A stretch of DNA of 56,597 bases from an uncultured Hungatella sp. (lineage in GTDB: Bacteria > Bacillota > Clostridia > Lachnospirales > Lachnospiraceae), in NCBI GenBank assembly GCA_910577935.1, contig CAJTOT010000013.1, positions 1 to 56,597 of the forward strand, written 5' to 3'. The number at the start of each line of letters is the position of its first letter. Positions within the stretch are counted from its first letter, which is position 1. Below, piece by piece: positions 17,760 to 26,961 of the stretch. The position numbers and the translations under genes were made by a program. Below the pieces are notes generated by a model. The model did not search any database and was not told where the DNA came from. It saw only the letters and a list, made by a program, of their open reading frames with translations.

Positions 17760-18974
17760 ATGAAACGTTTTCTTTATATTACACTGAGCGCGGCGCTTAT
17801 AGGAGGCGGAATCCTGGGGAGCATCCCCCTGACGGCGCAGGCGGAAACCACGCAGATCGGTCCCGGCGTAGGCCCCAACGCGCCTGCGGGACCTTCTTAC
17901 ACCCCCTACACTCCCCCCAAGGAAATCGGCCCTGGCATTCCCGACGAGGAGCCGGAACAGCCCGGCTCAATCTCCGACGCTCTCACAATCCCCAACAATT
18001 TCCTGGATAAACCAATTGATAATCCCATTGTACAGCCAGTGGAGAAGTATACCCACCAGCAGATGGAGGCAGATATCCAGTCTCTGAAAAACCTGTACGG
18101 AGACAGGTTACAGGTTAACACCATCGGCTGGTCCCGTGACGGAAAAGCCATCTACGAGATCATCGTGGGCAATATTGACGCTCCCAAGCATGTTCTTCTC
18201 CAGGGGGCTATCCACGGAAGGGAATACATGACCCCCCTTCTCATGATGAACCAGGTGGAGATGGCTCTCGCCAACTATGATACCGGCTGCTATGAGAACA
18301 TGGCTCTGGCAGACATGTTTCGGCAGACAGCCCTCCACTTTGTTCCTATGACCAACCCCGACGGAGTGGCCGTCTCCCAGTTCGGCCTGGAGGGCATCCA
18401 GTCCGAGGCCTTACGGCAGGAGATCCTTGCCAGCTACGCCAGAGACGTGGCGGTCGGCAAGACAAGCGCTCCTCTGGAACACTATCTTCCTTACTGGAAA
18501 AGCAACGGGGCGGGCGTGGATTTAAACAACAATTTCCCGGCTTACTGGGAGGAGATGATACTCCCCACCGACGCCGGCTCTTTCGCCAACTGCAAAGGAA
18601 TCTCCCCTCTCTCCGAGCCGGAGACCCAGGCCCTGGCCGCCCTCTCCACCCAGAGAAGCTGGGCAGCTACCATAAGCTACCACTCCATGGGCAACATCAT
18701 ATACTGGGACACAGAAGGCAACCAGGCTGCCCAGTCCTCTCTCGCCCTGGCCCAGAGCGTCTCACAGGTTACAGGTTACAGCATCGACAACAGCAAGGGA
18801 AAAGGAGGCTACAAAGACTGGATGCAGTTAAACGGGCAGATGGCTCCCAGCATCACCATCGAGGTGGGCAGCGTGTCATGCCCCATGCCTCTCAGCGAAT
18901 ACCCGTCTGTGTGGAATCAGAACAAATCCGTGTGGGCAAGAGTCATGAGCTTTGTCATACATGCTTCTAATTGA
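17760..18974 (+). CDS. Secreted M14-family zinc carboxypeptidase
   Basis: 404 residues with a clear signal peptide (MKRFLYITLSAALIGGGILG, likely cut after AQA). A Pro/Gly-rich segment (32-75) follows, and then the peptidase domain. Zinc ligands His152 and Glu155 are in GAIHGREY. A third ligand fits SYHSMGNIIYW, and the general-base glutamate fits SITIEVGSVSCP. Bacterial M14 enzymes of this type cleave peptidoglycan stem peptides or other peptides outside the cell, so a wall-remodelling role is likely but not proven. CCGGAGG precedes the ATG. Confidence 0.93.
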   Translation: MKRFLYITLSAALIGGGILGSIPLTAQAETTQIGPGVGPNAPAGPSYTPYTPPKEIGPGIPDEEPEQPGSISDALTIPNNFLDKPIDNPIVQPVEKYTHQQMEADIQSLKNLYGDRLQVNTIGWSRDGKAIYEIIVGNIDAPKHVLLQGAIHGREYMTPLLMMNQVEMALANYDTGCYENMALADMFRQTALHFVPMTNPDGVAVSQFGLEGIQSEALRQEILASYARDVAVGKTSAPLEHYLPYWKSNGAGVDLNNNFPAYWEEMILPTDAGSFANCKGISPLSEPETQALAALSTQRSWAATISYHSMGNIIYWDTEGNQAAQSSLALAQSVSQVTGYSIDNSKGKGGYKDWMQLNGQMAPSITIEVGSVSCPMPLSEYPSVWNQNKSVWARVMSFVIHASN

Positions 18975-18999
18975 CACTATGCAGTGATAATGGTACAGT
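18971..18999 (+). promoter_or_regulatory. Promoter of nfo
   Basis: TTGACA (overlapping the M14 gene stop codon) and TACAGT are 17 bp apart, about 86 nt before the nfo ATG. Confidence 0.7.
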
Positions 19000-19085
19000 A
19001 ATTCTACCCAAAATACAAGGACACCAGCACAACCAGCGCCTCCGCGGCAGACAGCGGGGTGTATGCAGGTTAAAGGAGAAATCAT

Positions 19086-19916
19086 ATGTTAACAATCGGT
19101 TGTCATCTCTCTTCCTCCAAAGGCTATCTCTCCATGGGAAAGACGGCTGTGAGCATCGGCGCCAACACATTTCAGTTTTTTACCCGGAACCCGAGAGGCG
19201 CCAGAGCCAAGGCGCTGGACCCCAAAGACATCTCCGCCTTTCTGGAATATGCCGGGGAACATCGCATAGATAAGATACTGGCCCACGCCCCCTACACCTT
19301 GAACGCCGCGTCTGCGGAGACAAGGGTCCGGGAATTTGCCAGAACCGCCATGGCGGACGACTTGGAGCGCCTGGAACACACTCCCGGAAACTGCTACAAC
19401 TTCCATCCGGGAAGCCATGTGGGCCAGGGCGCCGAGGCAGGGATCTCCCTCATCGCCGATATGCTCAACCAGCTTCTGAAACCTGAACAGGCCACCACCG
19501 TCCTTCTGGAGACCATGGCAGGAAAAGGCAGCGAGATCGGGGGGAAATTCGAAGAACTCCGGGAGATACTGGACAGGGTGGAGCTGTCCGGGCACATGGG
19601 AGTCTGCCTGGACACCTGCCATGTGTGGGACGGCGGCTATGATATCGCAGAGCATCTGGACGAAGTGCTGAATCATTTTGACCGGGTGGTAGGCCTTGGG
19701 CGGCTGAAAGCCATCCATCTCAACGACAGCCAAAATCCCCTGGGCGCCCACAAAGACCGCCACGCAAAAATCGGCCATGGCTTCATAGGGCTGGAAGCCA
19801 TGGCCCGGATTATCAATCACCCGGCGCTAAAACATCTGCCGTTCTACTTAGAGACGCCCAACGAGCTGGACGGATACGCCCAGGAGATAAAACTGCTCCG
19901 GGAACATGCCCGGTGA
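19086..19916 (+). CDS. nfo: Endonuclease IV (AP endonuclease)
   Basis: Zinc-dependent TIM-barrel enzyme that cuts DNA 5' to abasic sites. 276 residues, the normal size. Metal-ligand segments are all visible: FHPGSHVGQG, LETMAGKGSEIGG, CLDTCHVWDGGYD, IHLNDSQNPLGAHKDRH and GHGFIG, ending with YLETPNE. AAAGGAG lies before the ATG. It sits between its own promoter and a convergent methionine/PAP2 unit. No clear U-run terminator follows; the intergenic region holds a 16-bp tandem repeat instead. Confidence 0.96.
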   Translation: MLTIGCHLSSSKGYLSMGKTAVSIGANTFQFFTRNPRGARAKALDPKDISAFLEYAGEHRIDKILAHAPYTLNAASAETRVREFARTAMADDLERLEHTPGNCYNFHPGSHVGQGAEAGISLIADMLNQLLKPEQATTVLLETMAGKGSEIGGKFEELREILDRVELSGHMGVCLDTCHVWDGGYDIAEHLDEVLNHFDRVVGLGRLKAIHLNDSQNPLGAHKDRHAKIGHGFIGLEAMARIINHPALKHLPFYLETPNELDGYAQEIKLLREHAR

Positions 19917-19980
19917 CGCTTCCCCCTGCCGGGACACCGCCGCAGGCACTGCACGGACAGACCGGCGTATCCGACAACAG

Positions 19981-20044
19981 AGATGATCGGCGGCAGAGAT
20001 GTCCGGCACCGGAGATGTCTGACAGCGAAGATGTCCGGCGGCGC
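19981..20044. repeat. Four tandem degenerate 16-bp repeats
   Basis: Units start at 19981, 19997, 20013 and 20029, each beginning AGATG. Units 2 and 4 share AGATGTCCGGC and unit 3 has AGATGTCTGAC. The array lies between the convergent nfo and PAP2 genes. There is no coding signal and no U-run. Confidence 0.7.
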
Positions 20045-20052
20045 CGGCCTGG

Positions 20053-20592
20053 TTATTTCATATGCTTCAGCCCGGGCATCTTCTCCCCGGCTCTCGTCAC
20101 AAGCTTCCATGAAATGTATGCGCTTGCGGTTCCCAGCAGCATCCCGGCAGCGATATCCGTGGGAAAGTGGACAAAGAGATACAGCCTGGAACATGCGATC
20201 AGAACCGCCAGGACCGTGGCGGCCCGCCCCCATCTCCTGTCATAAAGCCACACGGACACCGCCCCCTCAAAGGAGACCAGCGTATGGCCCGAGGGGAAGG
20301 AGTAGTCCCTGGGAACGGATATGAGAAGAGGAATCCGGGGTTCAAGCCAGCAGGGCCGGCTTCTGGCGATGAGATTCTTCAGCAGAAGGTTGCCTGTTAT
20401 GTATCCAAGCGCGATGGAAAGAAACATGGCTATCCCCAGCCTTCTCGTCTTTGAAAAGCACAGACAAACCGCCGCCAGAGCCAGCCACACCTCCCCGTGG
20501 TTGGCCAGGCTGGTGACAAACACCATGAGCCGGTCCAGCCACGGGACATGAAGGCTCTGAAAAAAATATAAAAGTTCAAACTCCCATCTCAT
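20053..20592 (-). CDS. PAP2-family membrane phosphatase
   Basis: 179 residues with several hydrophobic segments. The three phosphatase motifs are present: KNLIARSRP, PSGH (in YSFPSGHTLVSF) and SRLYLFVHFPTDIAAG with the catalytic His. Such proteins dephosphorylate lipid phosphates, including undecaprenyl diphosphate, at the membrane. I chose the ATG at 20592 (MRWEFELLYFFQSL) with GAGGGG upstream, and an ATG seven codons earlier is possible. It overlaps the end of metH by 17 bp, so it may be co-translated with an unrelated pathway. Confidence 0.9.
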   Translation of the reverse strand: MRWEFELLYFFQSLHVPWLDRLMVFVTSLANHGEVWLALAAVCLCFSKTRRLGIAMFLSIALGYITGNLLLKNLIARSRPCWLEPRIPLLISVPRDYSFPSGHTLVSFEGAVSVWLYDRRWGRAATVLAVLIACSRLYLFVHFPTDIAAGMLLGTASAYISWKLVTRAGEKMPGLKHMK

Positions 20593-23053
20593 CGGCTTCT
20601 GCCCCTCTCTCATGTCTTGCCATCACCGACTCCGCGTAATTCACCGATGCCATGGCGTCCCGGCAGTAGCAGTCTGCCCCGATGGTTTTCGCATAATCCT
20701 CCGTCAGCACGGCGCCTCCCACCATAACCTTCACCCACGGAGCCCGCTCTCTCAGCCGGGCGATAGTCTCCTCCATGCTGGGCACCGTGGTGGTCATCAG
20801 GGCGCTCAGTCCCACCAGAGGCGCCCTCCTCTCTATGGCTTCATCTACAATCACCCCGGGGGCCACATCCTTCCCCAGATCCACCACCTGATAGCTGTAA
20901 TTCTCCAGGAGGACCTTGACAATATTTTTCCCGATGTCGTGAATATCCCCCTTCACCGTGGCCAGGATAATGATCCCCTTCTTCTCCCGGCTCTCCCCGC
21001 TCTGTGCCATCCGGTCCTTGATCACCTCAAATGCCGCCTTCGCCGCCTCGGCGCTCATGAGCAGCTGAGGCAGAAAGACCGTCCCCTGCTCAAAACCTTT
21101 TCCCACAACGTCCAGGGCCGGTATCATCTCCCCGTTTATGATGTCCAGGGCACCCCTCTCCCCCAGAAGCGCTCCCACCGCCTCATGAGCCCTCTCCTTC
21201 AGGCCCCGGCAGATACAGTCTCCCAGACTCATCTCCCCCTGGGATGAAGGCCGGCCGGACTCCGCCTGGCCGCGGCGTCCCCCGCTTCCCCAACTGCCGG
21301 GGCCGAGGCCCCCCGCCGGCGGCCGGCCCCCATAGATCCTGATATAATCGCCGCACTGCCCGTCCAGATCTGCCAACGCCCGGAAGGTATAGTAGGCCTG
21401 CATCATAACCTGAGAATTAGGGTTGATAATCGCCGCGTTGAGCCCGCTGGCCATAGCCATGGTGAAAAATGCCCCGTTGATCAGCTCTCTCCGGGGAAGG
21501 CCGAAGGAGATGTTGGACACCCCCAGGATGGTCTTGCCCCCAAGCTCGTCCCTGACCTTCCTGAGAGTCTCCAGGGTGGTGAGGGCTCCCTTGCTGTCAG
21601 AGCTGACTGTGAGGCACAGGCCGTCGATGAGAATGTCTTCCTTTCCGATTCCGTACAGCGCCGCCGTGGCGTAGATCTTCCTGGCGATCCTGATTCTCCC
21701 CTCCGCCGTCTCAGGGATTCCTCCTTCGTCGAGAGTCAGAGCCACCACCACGCCGCCGTAGCGCTTCACCAGCGGAAATACGGCCCTCATGGACTCTTCC
21801 TTTCCGTTCACCGAGTTGATAAGAGGTTTTCCGTTGTAGACCCGCATAGCCCGCTCCATGGCATTGATATCCGAGGTGTCGATCTGCAGCGGCAGGTCGA
21901 TGACGCTCTGCAGCTCCTTCACCACCTCCTCCATCATCCGGGGCTCGTCGATCTCCGGGAGTCCCACGTTCACATCCAGCACATGGGCGCCGTGGTCCTG
22001 CTGGGTTACGCCTTCCTGGAGAATATACTCCATATTGTGGTCTCTCAGCGCCTGCTTGAATCTGGATTTCCCCGTGGGATTGATCCTCTCCCCGATGATA
22101 ACCGGATCTCTGCCGATGGCCACCCCGTGGGTGTAGGAGGAGATGACCGTCCGGTTCTTTTTTTCCGGGAGGGTCTGGACCTTGTCCCTGCATCGTCCCA
22201 CCAGCTTCCTGATGTGGCCGGGAGTGGTGCCGCAGCAGCCCCCCAGCACATTGGCCCCCATGTCCGCCATGTCCTCCATCACCGCTGCAAACTGGTCCGC
22301 GTCGATATCGTAGACCGTCTGGCCGTTCTGATTTCTGGGAAGACCGGCATTGGGGTTGACAATCACCGGCACGGACACATATCTCAGCAGCTCCTCCAGA
22401 ATTTTTTTCATCTGCACCGGTCCCAGTCCGCAGTTAATGCCCAGCGCGTCGACTCCCAGGCCCTCCAGAAGAGCCACGGTGGACTCCACGTTTCCCCCGG
22501 TCAGCAGTTTCCCGTTCTGGTCAAAAGTAACGGTGGCAAATACCGGAAGGCTGCAGGTCTCTTTAGCCGCCAGGACGGCTGCCTTGGCCTCATAGCCGTC
22601 GCTCATGGTCTCCACCAGCACCAGATCCGCTCCCGCCCGGCTGCCCGCCTCCGCCACTTCTTTGTATATTTCCACGGCATCGTCAAAATCCAGATCTCCC
22701 AGGGGCTTTAAAAGCTTCCCCGTAGGTCCCAGGTCCAGGGCCACAAATCCCCGCCCCGCCGATTCCGCCGCCTCCTTTGCGTTGGCCACCGCCGTATTTA
22801 TCATGTCTTCCAGCGAAAATGCCCCGCCGGCCGGGTATTTCAGCCTGTTGGCGCCAAAGGTGTTGGTAGTCAGAATGTCGCACCCCGCCTCCAGGTAGTC
22901 TCTGTGAATCTCCTTTATTATTTCCGGGCGGAGCAGATTCCACGTCTCCGGCAGCTCACCGGCCTTTAAGCCCTTTGCCTGGAGAAGGCTTCCCATCCCC
23001 CCGTCAAAAAATACTTTTCTCTTTCTGATTTCCTCCATAATGCCTGCGCCCAT
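20576..23053 (-). CDS. metH: Cobalamin-dependent methionine synthase lacking activation domain
   Basis: Transfers the methyl group of 5-methyl-tetrahydrofolate to homocysteine via cobalamin. About 825 residues. Domain order: homocysteine-binding barrel with zinc cysteines (GINCGLGP and GGCCGTTPGH), pterin-binding barrel (IIGERINPTGKSRFKQALRD), a Gly/Ser-rich linker (GGLGPGSWGSGGRRG), B12 cap and Rossmann domain with the DxHxxG ligand motif (GDIHDIGKNIVK). The C-terminal reactivation domain is absent and is encoded by the next gene upstream. The start ATG 23053 follows GGGAGAGG; the GTG-like upstream extension is rejected, and an ATG five codons later is possible. Confidence 0.94.
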   Translation of the reverse strand: MGAGIMEEIRKRKVFFDGGMGSLLQAKGLKAGELPETWNLLRPEIIKEIHRDYLEAGCDILTTNTFGANRLKYPAGGAFSLEDMINTAVANAKEAAESAGRGFVALDLGPTGKLLKPLGDLDFDDAVEIYKEVAEAGSRAGADLVLVETMSDGYEAKAAVLAAKETCSLPVFATVTFDQNGKLLTGGNVESTVALLEGLGVDALGINCGLGPVQMKKILEELLRYVSVPVIVNPNAGLPRNQNGQTVYDIDADQFAAVMEDMADMGANVLGGCCGTTPGHIRKLVGRCRDKVQTLPEKKNRTVISSYTHGVAIGRDPVIIGERINPTGKSRFKQALRDHNMEYILQEGVTQQDHGAHVLDVNVGLPEIDEPRMMEEVVKELQSVIDLPLQIDTSDINAMERAMRVYNGKPLINSVNGKEESMRAVFPLVKRYGGVVVALTLDEGGIPETAEGRIRIARKIYATAALYGIGKEDILIDGLCLTVSSDSKGALTTLETLRKVRDELGGKTILGVSNISFGLPRRELINGAFFTMAMASGLNAAIINPNSQVMMQAYYTFRALADLDGQCGDYIRIYGGRPPAGGLGPGSWGSGGRRGQAESGRPSSQGEMSLGDCICRGLKERAHEAVGALLGERGALDIINGEMIPALDVVGKGFEQGTVFLPQLLMSAEAAKAAFEVIKDRMAQSGESREKKGIIILATVKGDIHDIGKNIVKVLLENYSYQVVDLGKDVAPGVIVDEAIERRAPLVGLSALMTTTVPSMEETIARLRERAPWVKVMVGGAVLTEDYAKTIGADCYCRDAMASVNYAESVMARHERGAEADEMGV

Positions 23054-23121
23054 ACCCACTGCCTCTCCCTTCTGTTGAAATATAAATCCCCCGGCAGGAT
23101 TCTCACCTGCCCCAAGGCCAG

Positions 23122-23772
23122 TCACAGACTGACTCTCCTGTAAACGCAGTCTCTCTTTGGACACGCCTCACAGCCCTTTATGGCGCACGCCCGCTCCACA
23201 TGGCTGACGCCTATAACCGCCGTCACGGATTTGGACGGAGCCATCAAAAAAGCGTCTGTCAAAGTGATTCCTATGCGCTTTGCCGCCTCCAGCGCCCCGA
23301 GGAGGGCCGGCTGGCATTCCAGGGAAAAATCCCCGTAGCCGGGGCTGAACCTGGGACGCAGATAAAGTCCCTTTTTCCCGTATTCCTGCCGGATCTCACC
23401 GTTCACCTGGTCGCAGTAATCCTCCAGCATAGCCGCAGCCGCAGCCTGGAGCACCACCGCCCGGCTCATCTGAAGACGAGTATACTTCCGAATCAGGCTG
23501 TCTGCCTGAACCCCCAGCGTGGCGGCAAACAATATGACAGCCTGACAGTCTCTCAGATTTTTCGAAAGGTCCCTGCTGGAGGCCCGGAAGCATCCCAGAT
23601 CCAGCTTCCCTCCGTCCAGACACCTTAAGGGATATTCACGAAAGCAGCTCCGCTTCACCGCCGCCCCCTCCAGCTCCTCCCAACAGCTCCGAACCAGCTC
23701 CAGAGTCTGCTCATCCGCCTGATGCCTCCCGTATCCCAGATACCGGATGGTCTCCTCTATGTTCGCGCCCAT
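23122..23772 (-). CDS. Methionine synthase reactivation-domain protein
   Basis: 216 residues resembling the stand-alone form of the MetH activation domain, which binds S-adenosylmethionine and reductively remethylates cobalamin. Visible features are YLGYGRHQADEQTLEL near the start and YLRPRFSPGYGDF (a SAM-binding R-x-SPGYG element). A C-terminal Cys-rich tail (CAIKGCEACPKRDCVY) could bind metal. It lies between metF and metH, four bases after metF, which supports work on the truncated MetH. The Cys tail is an extra feature and its role is open. Confidence 0.9.
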   Translation of the reverse strand: MGANIEETIRYLGYGRHQADEQTLELVRSCWEELEGAAVKRSCFREYPLRCLDGGKLDLGCFRASSRDLSKNLRDCQAVILFAATLGVQADSLIRKYTRLQMSRAVVLQAAAAAMLEDYCDQVNGEIRQEYGKKGLYLRPRFSPGYGDFSLECQPALLGALEAAKRIGITLTDAFLMAPSKSVTAVIGVSHVERACAIKGCEACPKRDCVYRRVSL

Positions 23773-23776
23773 GTTC

Positions 23777-24646
23777 TTACTCCTCGCAGGTCAGAATCTC
23801 CGAGAGACTGGCCTGAATCCGCTCCGCCACATCAGGCTTGTTCATGGAATATATGTGAATTCCGTTGACCCCGTTGGCGATAAGGTCGATGATCTGTTCC
23901 GTGGCGTAGGCGATGCCTGCCTGCTTCATGGCCGCCGGCTTATCCCCGAACCGGTCCACCACAGCCTTGAACCGGGATGGCAGATAAGTTCCCGACATCT
24001 GGCAGATGCGTCTGATCTGGGAAGCATTGGTCACCGGCATGATCCCCGCCACCACCGGAACCGTGATCCCTCTCTCCCTGATGCGGTACAGGTAATTGTA
24101 GAGAATATTATTGTCAAAAAACATCTGGGTAGTGACAAAATCACACCCCGCCTCCACCTTCTCCTTGAGGTGGGTGATATCCTCTGTCTTGTTTACCGAC
24201 TCCACATGGCCCTCCGGATAGCAGGCGGCGCCGATACAGAAATCTCCGTTCTGCTTAATCTCCCGGATCAGCTCCGAAGCATACTGGTAATCATGGGCAG
24301 GCCGCCCTTCCTTCGGTATGTCCCCTCTCAGAGCCAGCACATTTTCGATTCCCCGCCTCTTTAACTCTTCAAGGACACCGCGTACTTTTTCTTTTGTGGA
24401 AGAAACGCAGGTGACATGGGCCAGGGTGGGGACATGATATTCATTGTTCAGCGCTGCCGCTATGTCAACGGTGTAGCGGCTTGTTCCCCCTCCCGCCCCG
24501 TAAGTCACGCTCATAAAAGAGGGCGACAGCTTTGCTATCTCCCTGGCTGCCGCTTCCACCGTCTCATATTTGTCTTCCGTCTTGGGCGGAAATACCTCAA
24601 AGGAAAGGGTAGGCCTTCCCTGTCCTAAGATATCTCTGATTTTCAT
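23777..24646 (-). CDS. metF: Methylenetetrahydrofolate reductase
   Basis: FAD enzyme reducing 5,10-methylene-THF to 5-methyl-THF, the methyl donor for the neighbouring MetH. 289 residues. Starts with SFEVFPPKTEDKYET, which holds the catalytic glutamate, then FMSVTYGAGGGT, ALRGDIPKEGRP and FVTTQMFFDN, all conserved in the family. AGGAGAG precedes the ATG. Only 45 nt separate it from hflC, so there is no room for a riboswitch in front of it; expression probably depends on the hflK promoter. Confidence 0.96.
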   Translation of the reverse strand: MKIRDILGQGRPTLSFEVFPPKTEDKYETVEAAAREIAKLSPSFMSVTYGAGGGTSRYTVDIAAALNNEYHVPTLAHVTCVSSTKEKVRGVLEELKRRGIENVLALRGDIPKEGRPAHDYQYASELIREIKQNGDFCIGAACYPEGHVESVNKTEDITHLKEKVEAGCDFVTTQMFFDNNILYNYLYRIRERGITVPVVAGIMPVTNASQIRRICQMSGTYLPSRFKAVVDRFGDKPAAMKQAGIAYATEQIIDLIANGVNGIHIYSMNKPDVAERIQASLSEILTCEE

Positions 24647-24691
24647 TTGTTGTCTCTCCTGTTCTCTGTAGTTCTGTTATTCCGCAAATGC

Positions 24692-25561
24692 CTACTGCCC
24701 CATAAATATGCTGGCGATGGGGGAATCTCCGGGAAGAATCAGGGTATCCCCGCTGCCTATAGAAACTCTCGCCGCGTCCAGGGACCTGATGAACCCGTAA
24801 AATTCGGCTCTCTCCGGCGTGTTGTAAGCCTCCGCCAGAATCCGCATGTACTCTGCCTCCCCCTCTGCCGTGACGGCTGCCGCCTCCGCCTGGGCGTTGG
24901 AAATGCTGATGGCTATCTCTCTGTCTGTGGTATTCTGAATAACCTTTGCCTCCGCCTGGCCCTCTGCCTGGTAGGTGGCGGCAATCTTGTCTCTCTCGGA
25001 GATCATCCGCTCATAGACCGCGGCCTTGTTGTCCGCCGGGAGATCCAGCTGCTTGGTCTCCACCGCCAGAAGTTCTATGCCGTACTGCTCCATGCTGGTC
25101 CCGATATTGTCCATGATCGCCTGGGACAGCTCTCCGTCCCGGCCGCTGATCACATCATTCTGGCTCATGCTGCTGATCACATTTTTTATAGAATTATACA
25201 CGATGGTGTCGATCCTTCTCTCCGCGTTGGCGATTGAAGAGTTGAGGGTCTGGGCAAATTTTAACGGGTCGGTAATCTGCCACAGCACATAGCTGTCGCT
25301 CATCATGGTCTTTTTGTCCATGGTGATCACATCAGACGCCGCCAGGTCGTAGAGAAGAATCTCTTTCGGCAGACTGTCCGCGGTCTGGACAAACGGAATC
25401 TTAAAGCTTAACCCCGCCTGGCTGATGACCCGGCTGACTCTGCCGAATTCCCTCACCAGCTTGTACTCATTTTCCCTGGTGACCACTATGGAATTCCCCA
25501 GTCCCACAACGGCGGCCAGCGCAATCACTATCCCTATGAAGCTTCCTGCTAATTTTTTCAT
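24692..25561 (-). CDS. hflC: HflC-like SPFH-domain membrane protein
   Basis: 289 residues. One N-terminal membrane segment (SFIGIVIALAAVVGLGNSIV) is followed by the SPFH/band 7 domain (VREFGRVSRVISQAGLSFKI to about residue 190). A charged coiled-coil stretch (ERDKIAATYQAEGQAEAKVI) leads to a short C-terminal tail. In other bacteria HflC pairs with HflK to cage and restrain the FtsH protease. The gene directly follows hflK. Confidence 0.93.
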   Translation of the reverse strand: MKKLAGSFIGIVIALAAVVGLGNSIVVTRENEYKLVREFGRVSRVISQAGLSFKIPFVQTADSLPKEILLYDLAASDVITMDKKTMMSDSYVLWQITDPLKFAQTLNSSIANAERRIDTIVYNSIKNVISSMSQNDVISGRDGELSQAIMDNIGTSMEQYGIELLAVETKQLDLPADNKAAVYERMISERDKIAATYQAEGQAEAKVIQNTTDREIAISISNAQAEAAAVTAEGEAEYMRILAEAYNTPERAEFYGFIRSLDAARVSIGSGDTLILPGDSPIASIFMGQ

Positions 25562-25572
25562 GCCGCCACCCC

Positions 25573-26655
25573 CTAATTCCCGCTTCCTGTGTCTGATGCT
25601 GCTCCGTCAGTCTGAACATCTCCACCGGAACCGGCTGTGGAGGAGGGCTGAGGCACCCCTACCCCTTTGGAATCCGTCCCGGCGGCGGAGGGCTGAACCT
25701 GCTGGCTCCCGGCGCCCATAAAACTGTCCAGAGGCAGCATGGTGTTCACCTGGCCTGTCCCGTCGATAATCACCTTAAGCCTTGGAAGCACGTCCTCCAT
25801 GGCCTCATAGAACATCCTCAGCTTGGTGACCTGGGGATTCTTCACGTACTCTTCATACATGGCGTTAAATCTGGCCACTTCCCCGTTGGCCTCGTTGATT
25901 CTCTGAGTCTTCTGGGCCTGGGCCTCCTGCATAATCCGGTCGATCTCCGCCTCCGCCCCCGGCAGCTTCTCGTTGCGGTACTTGTTGGCGTTGTTGATGG
26001 CAGTCTCCTTGCCCTGCTTGGCAGTCTCCACCGCCTTGAACGCCTCCATCACCTCAGCGGTAGGCGGCTCCGAATCCTGTATCGTCACATTGACCACCTG
26101 GAGCCCGATGTCATGTTCCTCCAGTTTTTCCACAATCATGGACCTGATCGTGGCCTGTATCTCGTTTTTCCCCGTGGTCAGCACCGAATCCACGTCATAA
26201 CTGCCTATGACCGTGCGGACACAGCTTTTGCTGATATTTTTCAGAATCAGCACCGGGTCCTGGGAGGCGTACACCGCCTTCACCGGATCAGCCACCTTGT
26301 ACTCAATAAAAAAATCCACATTGACAAAATTGTAATCTCTGGTGATCATCAGAGAGTCCTCCTCCCTGCTGGCATTGTCCTCCTGGTCATACCCCAGGGC
26401 AAATCCCTGGATAGTGGTGTTGACTTTCTGAACCCTCTGAATCAGCGGAAATTTAAAATGAAGCCCCGGCTCAGTCACGCTGGCCGCTATCCCGAAGGTA
26501 GTCAGCACCGCCTGCTCCTGCTCCTCAATATTGTAGTAGGATCCCAGTCCCAGCACAAGAACCACTGCGGCTCCCGCCCCTGTAAGCACTCCCCGCCGGA
26601 ATTTCCTGGCCGCTTTTTTCATTTTCTCTTCCAGATCCGGATTAAAATTTTCCAT
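25573..26655 (-). CDS. hflK: HflK-like SPFH-domain membrane protein
   Basis: 360 residues, starting at the ATG 26655 (MENFNPDLEEKMKKAARK) with GAGGTGTCAT upstream; the much longer open frame upstream is untranslated GC-rich leader. A membrane helix (about 27-48, TGAGAAVVLVLGLGSYY) is followed by the SPFH domain (VLTTFGIAASVTEPGLHFKF) and helical segments. A C-terminal Gly/Ser/Gln-rich tail (about 310-360) looks disordered. It forms the FtsH-regulating complex with HflC. Its promoter is at 26859-26887. Confidence 0.92.
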   Translation of the reverse strand: MENFNPDLEEKMKKAARKFRRGVLTGAGAAVVLVLGLGSYYNIEEQEQAVLTTFGIAASVTEPGLHFKFPLIQRVQKVNTTIQGFALGYDQEDNASREEDSLMITRDYNFVNVDFFIEYKVADPVKAVYASQDPVLILKNISKSCVRTVIGSYDVDSVLTTGKNEIQATIRSMIVEKLEEHDIGLQVVNVTIQDSEPPTAEVMEAFKAVETAKQGKETAINNANKYRNEKLPGAEAEIDRIMQEAQAQKTQRINEANGEVARFNAMYEEYVKNPQVTKLRMFYEAMEDVLPRLKVIIDGTGQVNTMLPLDSFMGAGSQQVQPSAAGTDSKGVGVPQPSSTAGSGGDVQTDGAASDTGSGN

Positions 26656-26684
26656 ATGACACCTCATTTCCCTCTTACGTTTTC

Positions 26685-26718
26685 CCGGCTGCAGACAGGC
26701 TGCTCCCCCTGCAGCCGG
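26685..26718 (-). other. Perfect hairpin in the hflK leader
   Basis: CCGGCTGCAG at 26685-26694 and CTGCAGCCGG at 26709-26718 form a 10-bp stem with a 14-nt loop, about 30 nt before the hflK start. The roughly 200-nt leader between promoter and start is GC-rich with further pairing potential. Confidence 0.6.
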
Positions 26719-26858
26719 TTCAGATAAATCCGCGCTCCCGCCTGAAGCCACATGTCCGCCGCCCCGGCTGCCGGAAGGCGCCGCCGGCACAGATCCGGAC
26801 AGTCCGCCGTTTTGCGCCGGATCATATCCTTCCGGAATTTTACAAATTGCTTACGGTT

Positions 26859-26887
26859 ACTATACCACAGGTTTTCCATTTTGTCAC
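26859..26887 (-). promoter_or_regulatory. Promoter of the hflK-hflC-met unit
   Basis: On the minus strand, GTGACA and TATAGT are 17 bp apart, with CTGTGG before the -10. It is the only clear promoter seen upstream of hflK, hflC, metF and metH. Confidence 0.75.
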
Positions 26888-26961
26888 AAAATTATCAGTG
26901 GGGGAAAAGGCTTCGCCAGAAGAAAAATCCATATTAATTTGTTATTTTTTTATCAATGCTC

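Noticed and set aside
24647..24691. Possible SAM or cobalamin riboswitch before metF
   Set aside because: Only 45 nt separate metF from hflC, too short for either class.
26664..26879. 71-codon open frame in the hflK leader
   Set aside because: Its ATG lies upstream of the predicted -10, so it would not be in the transcript, and there is no ribosome binding site.
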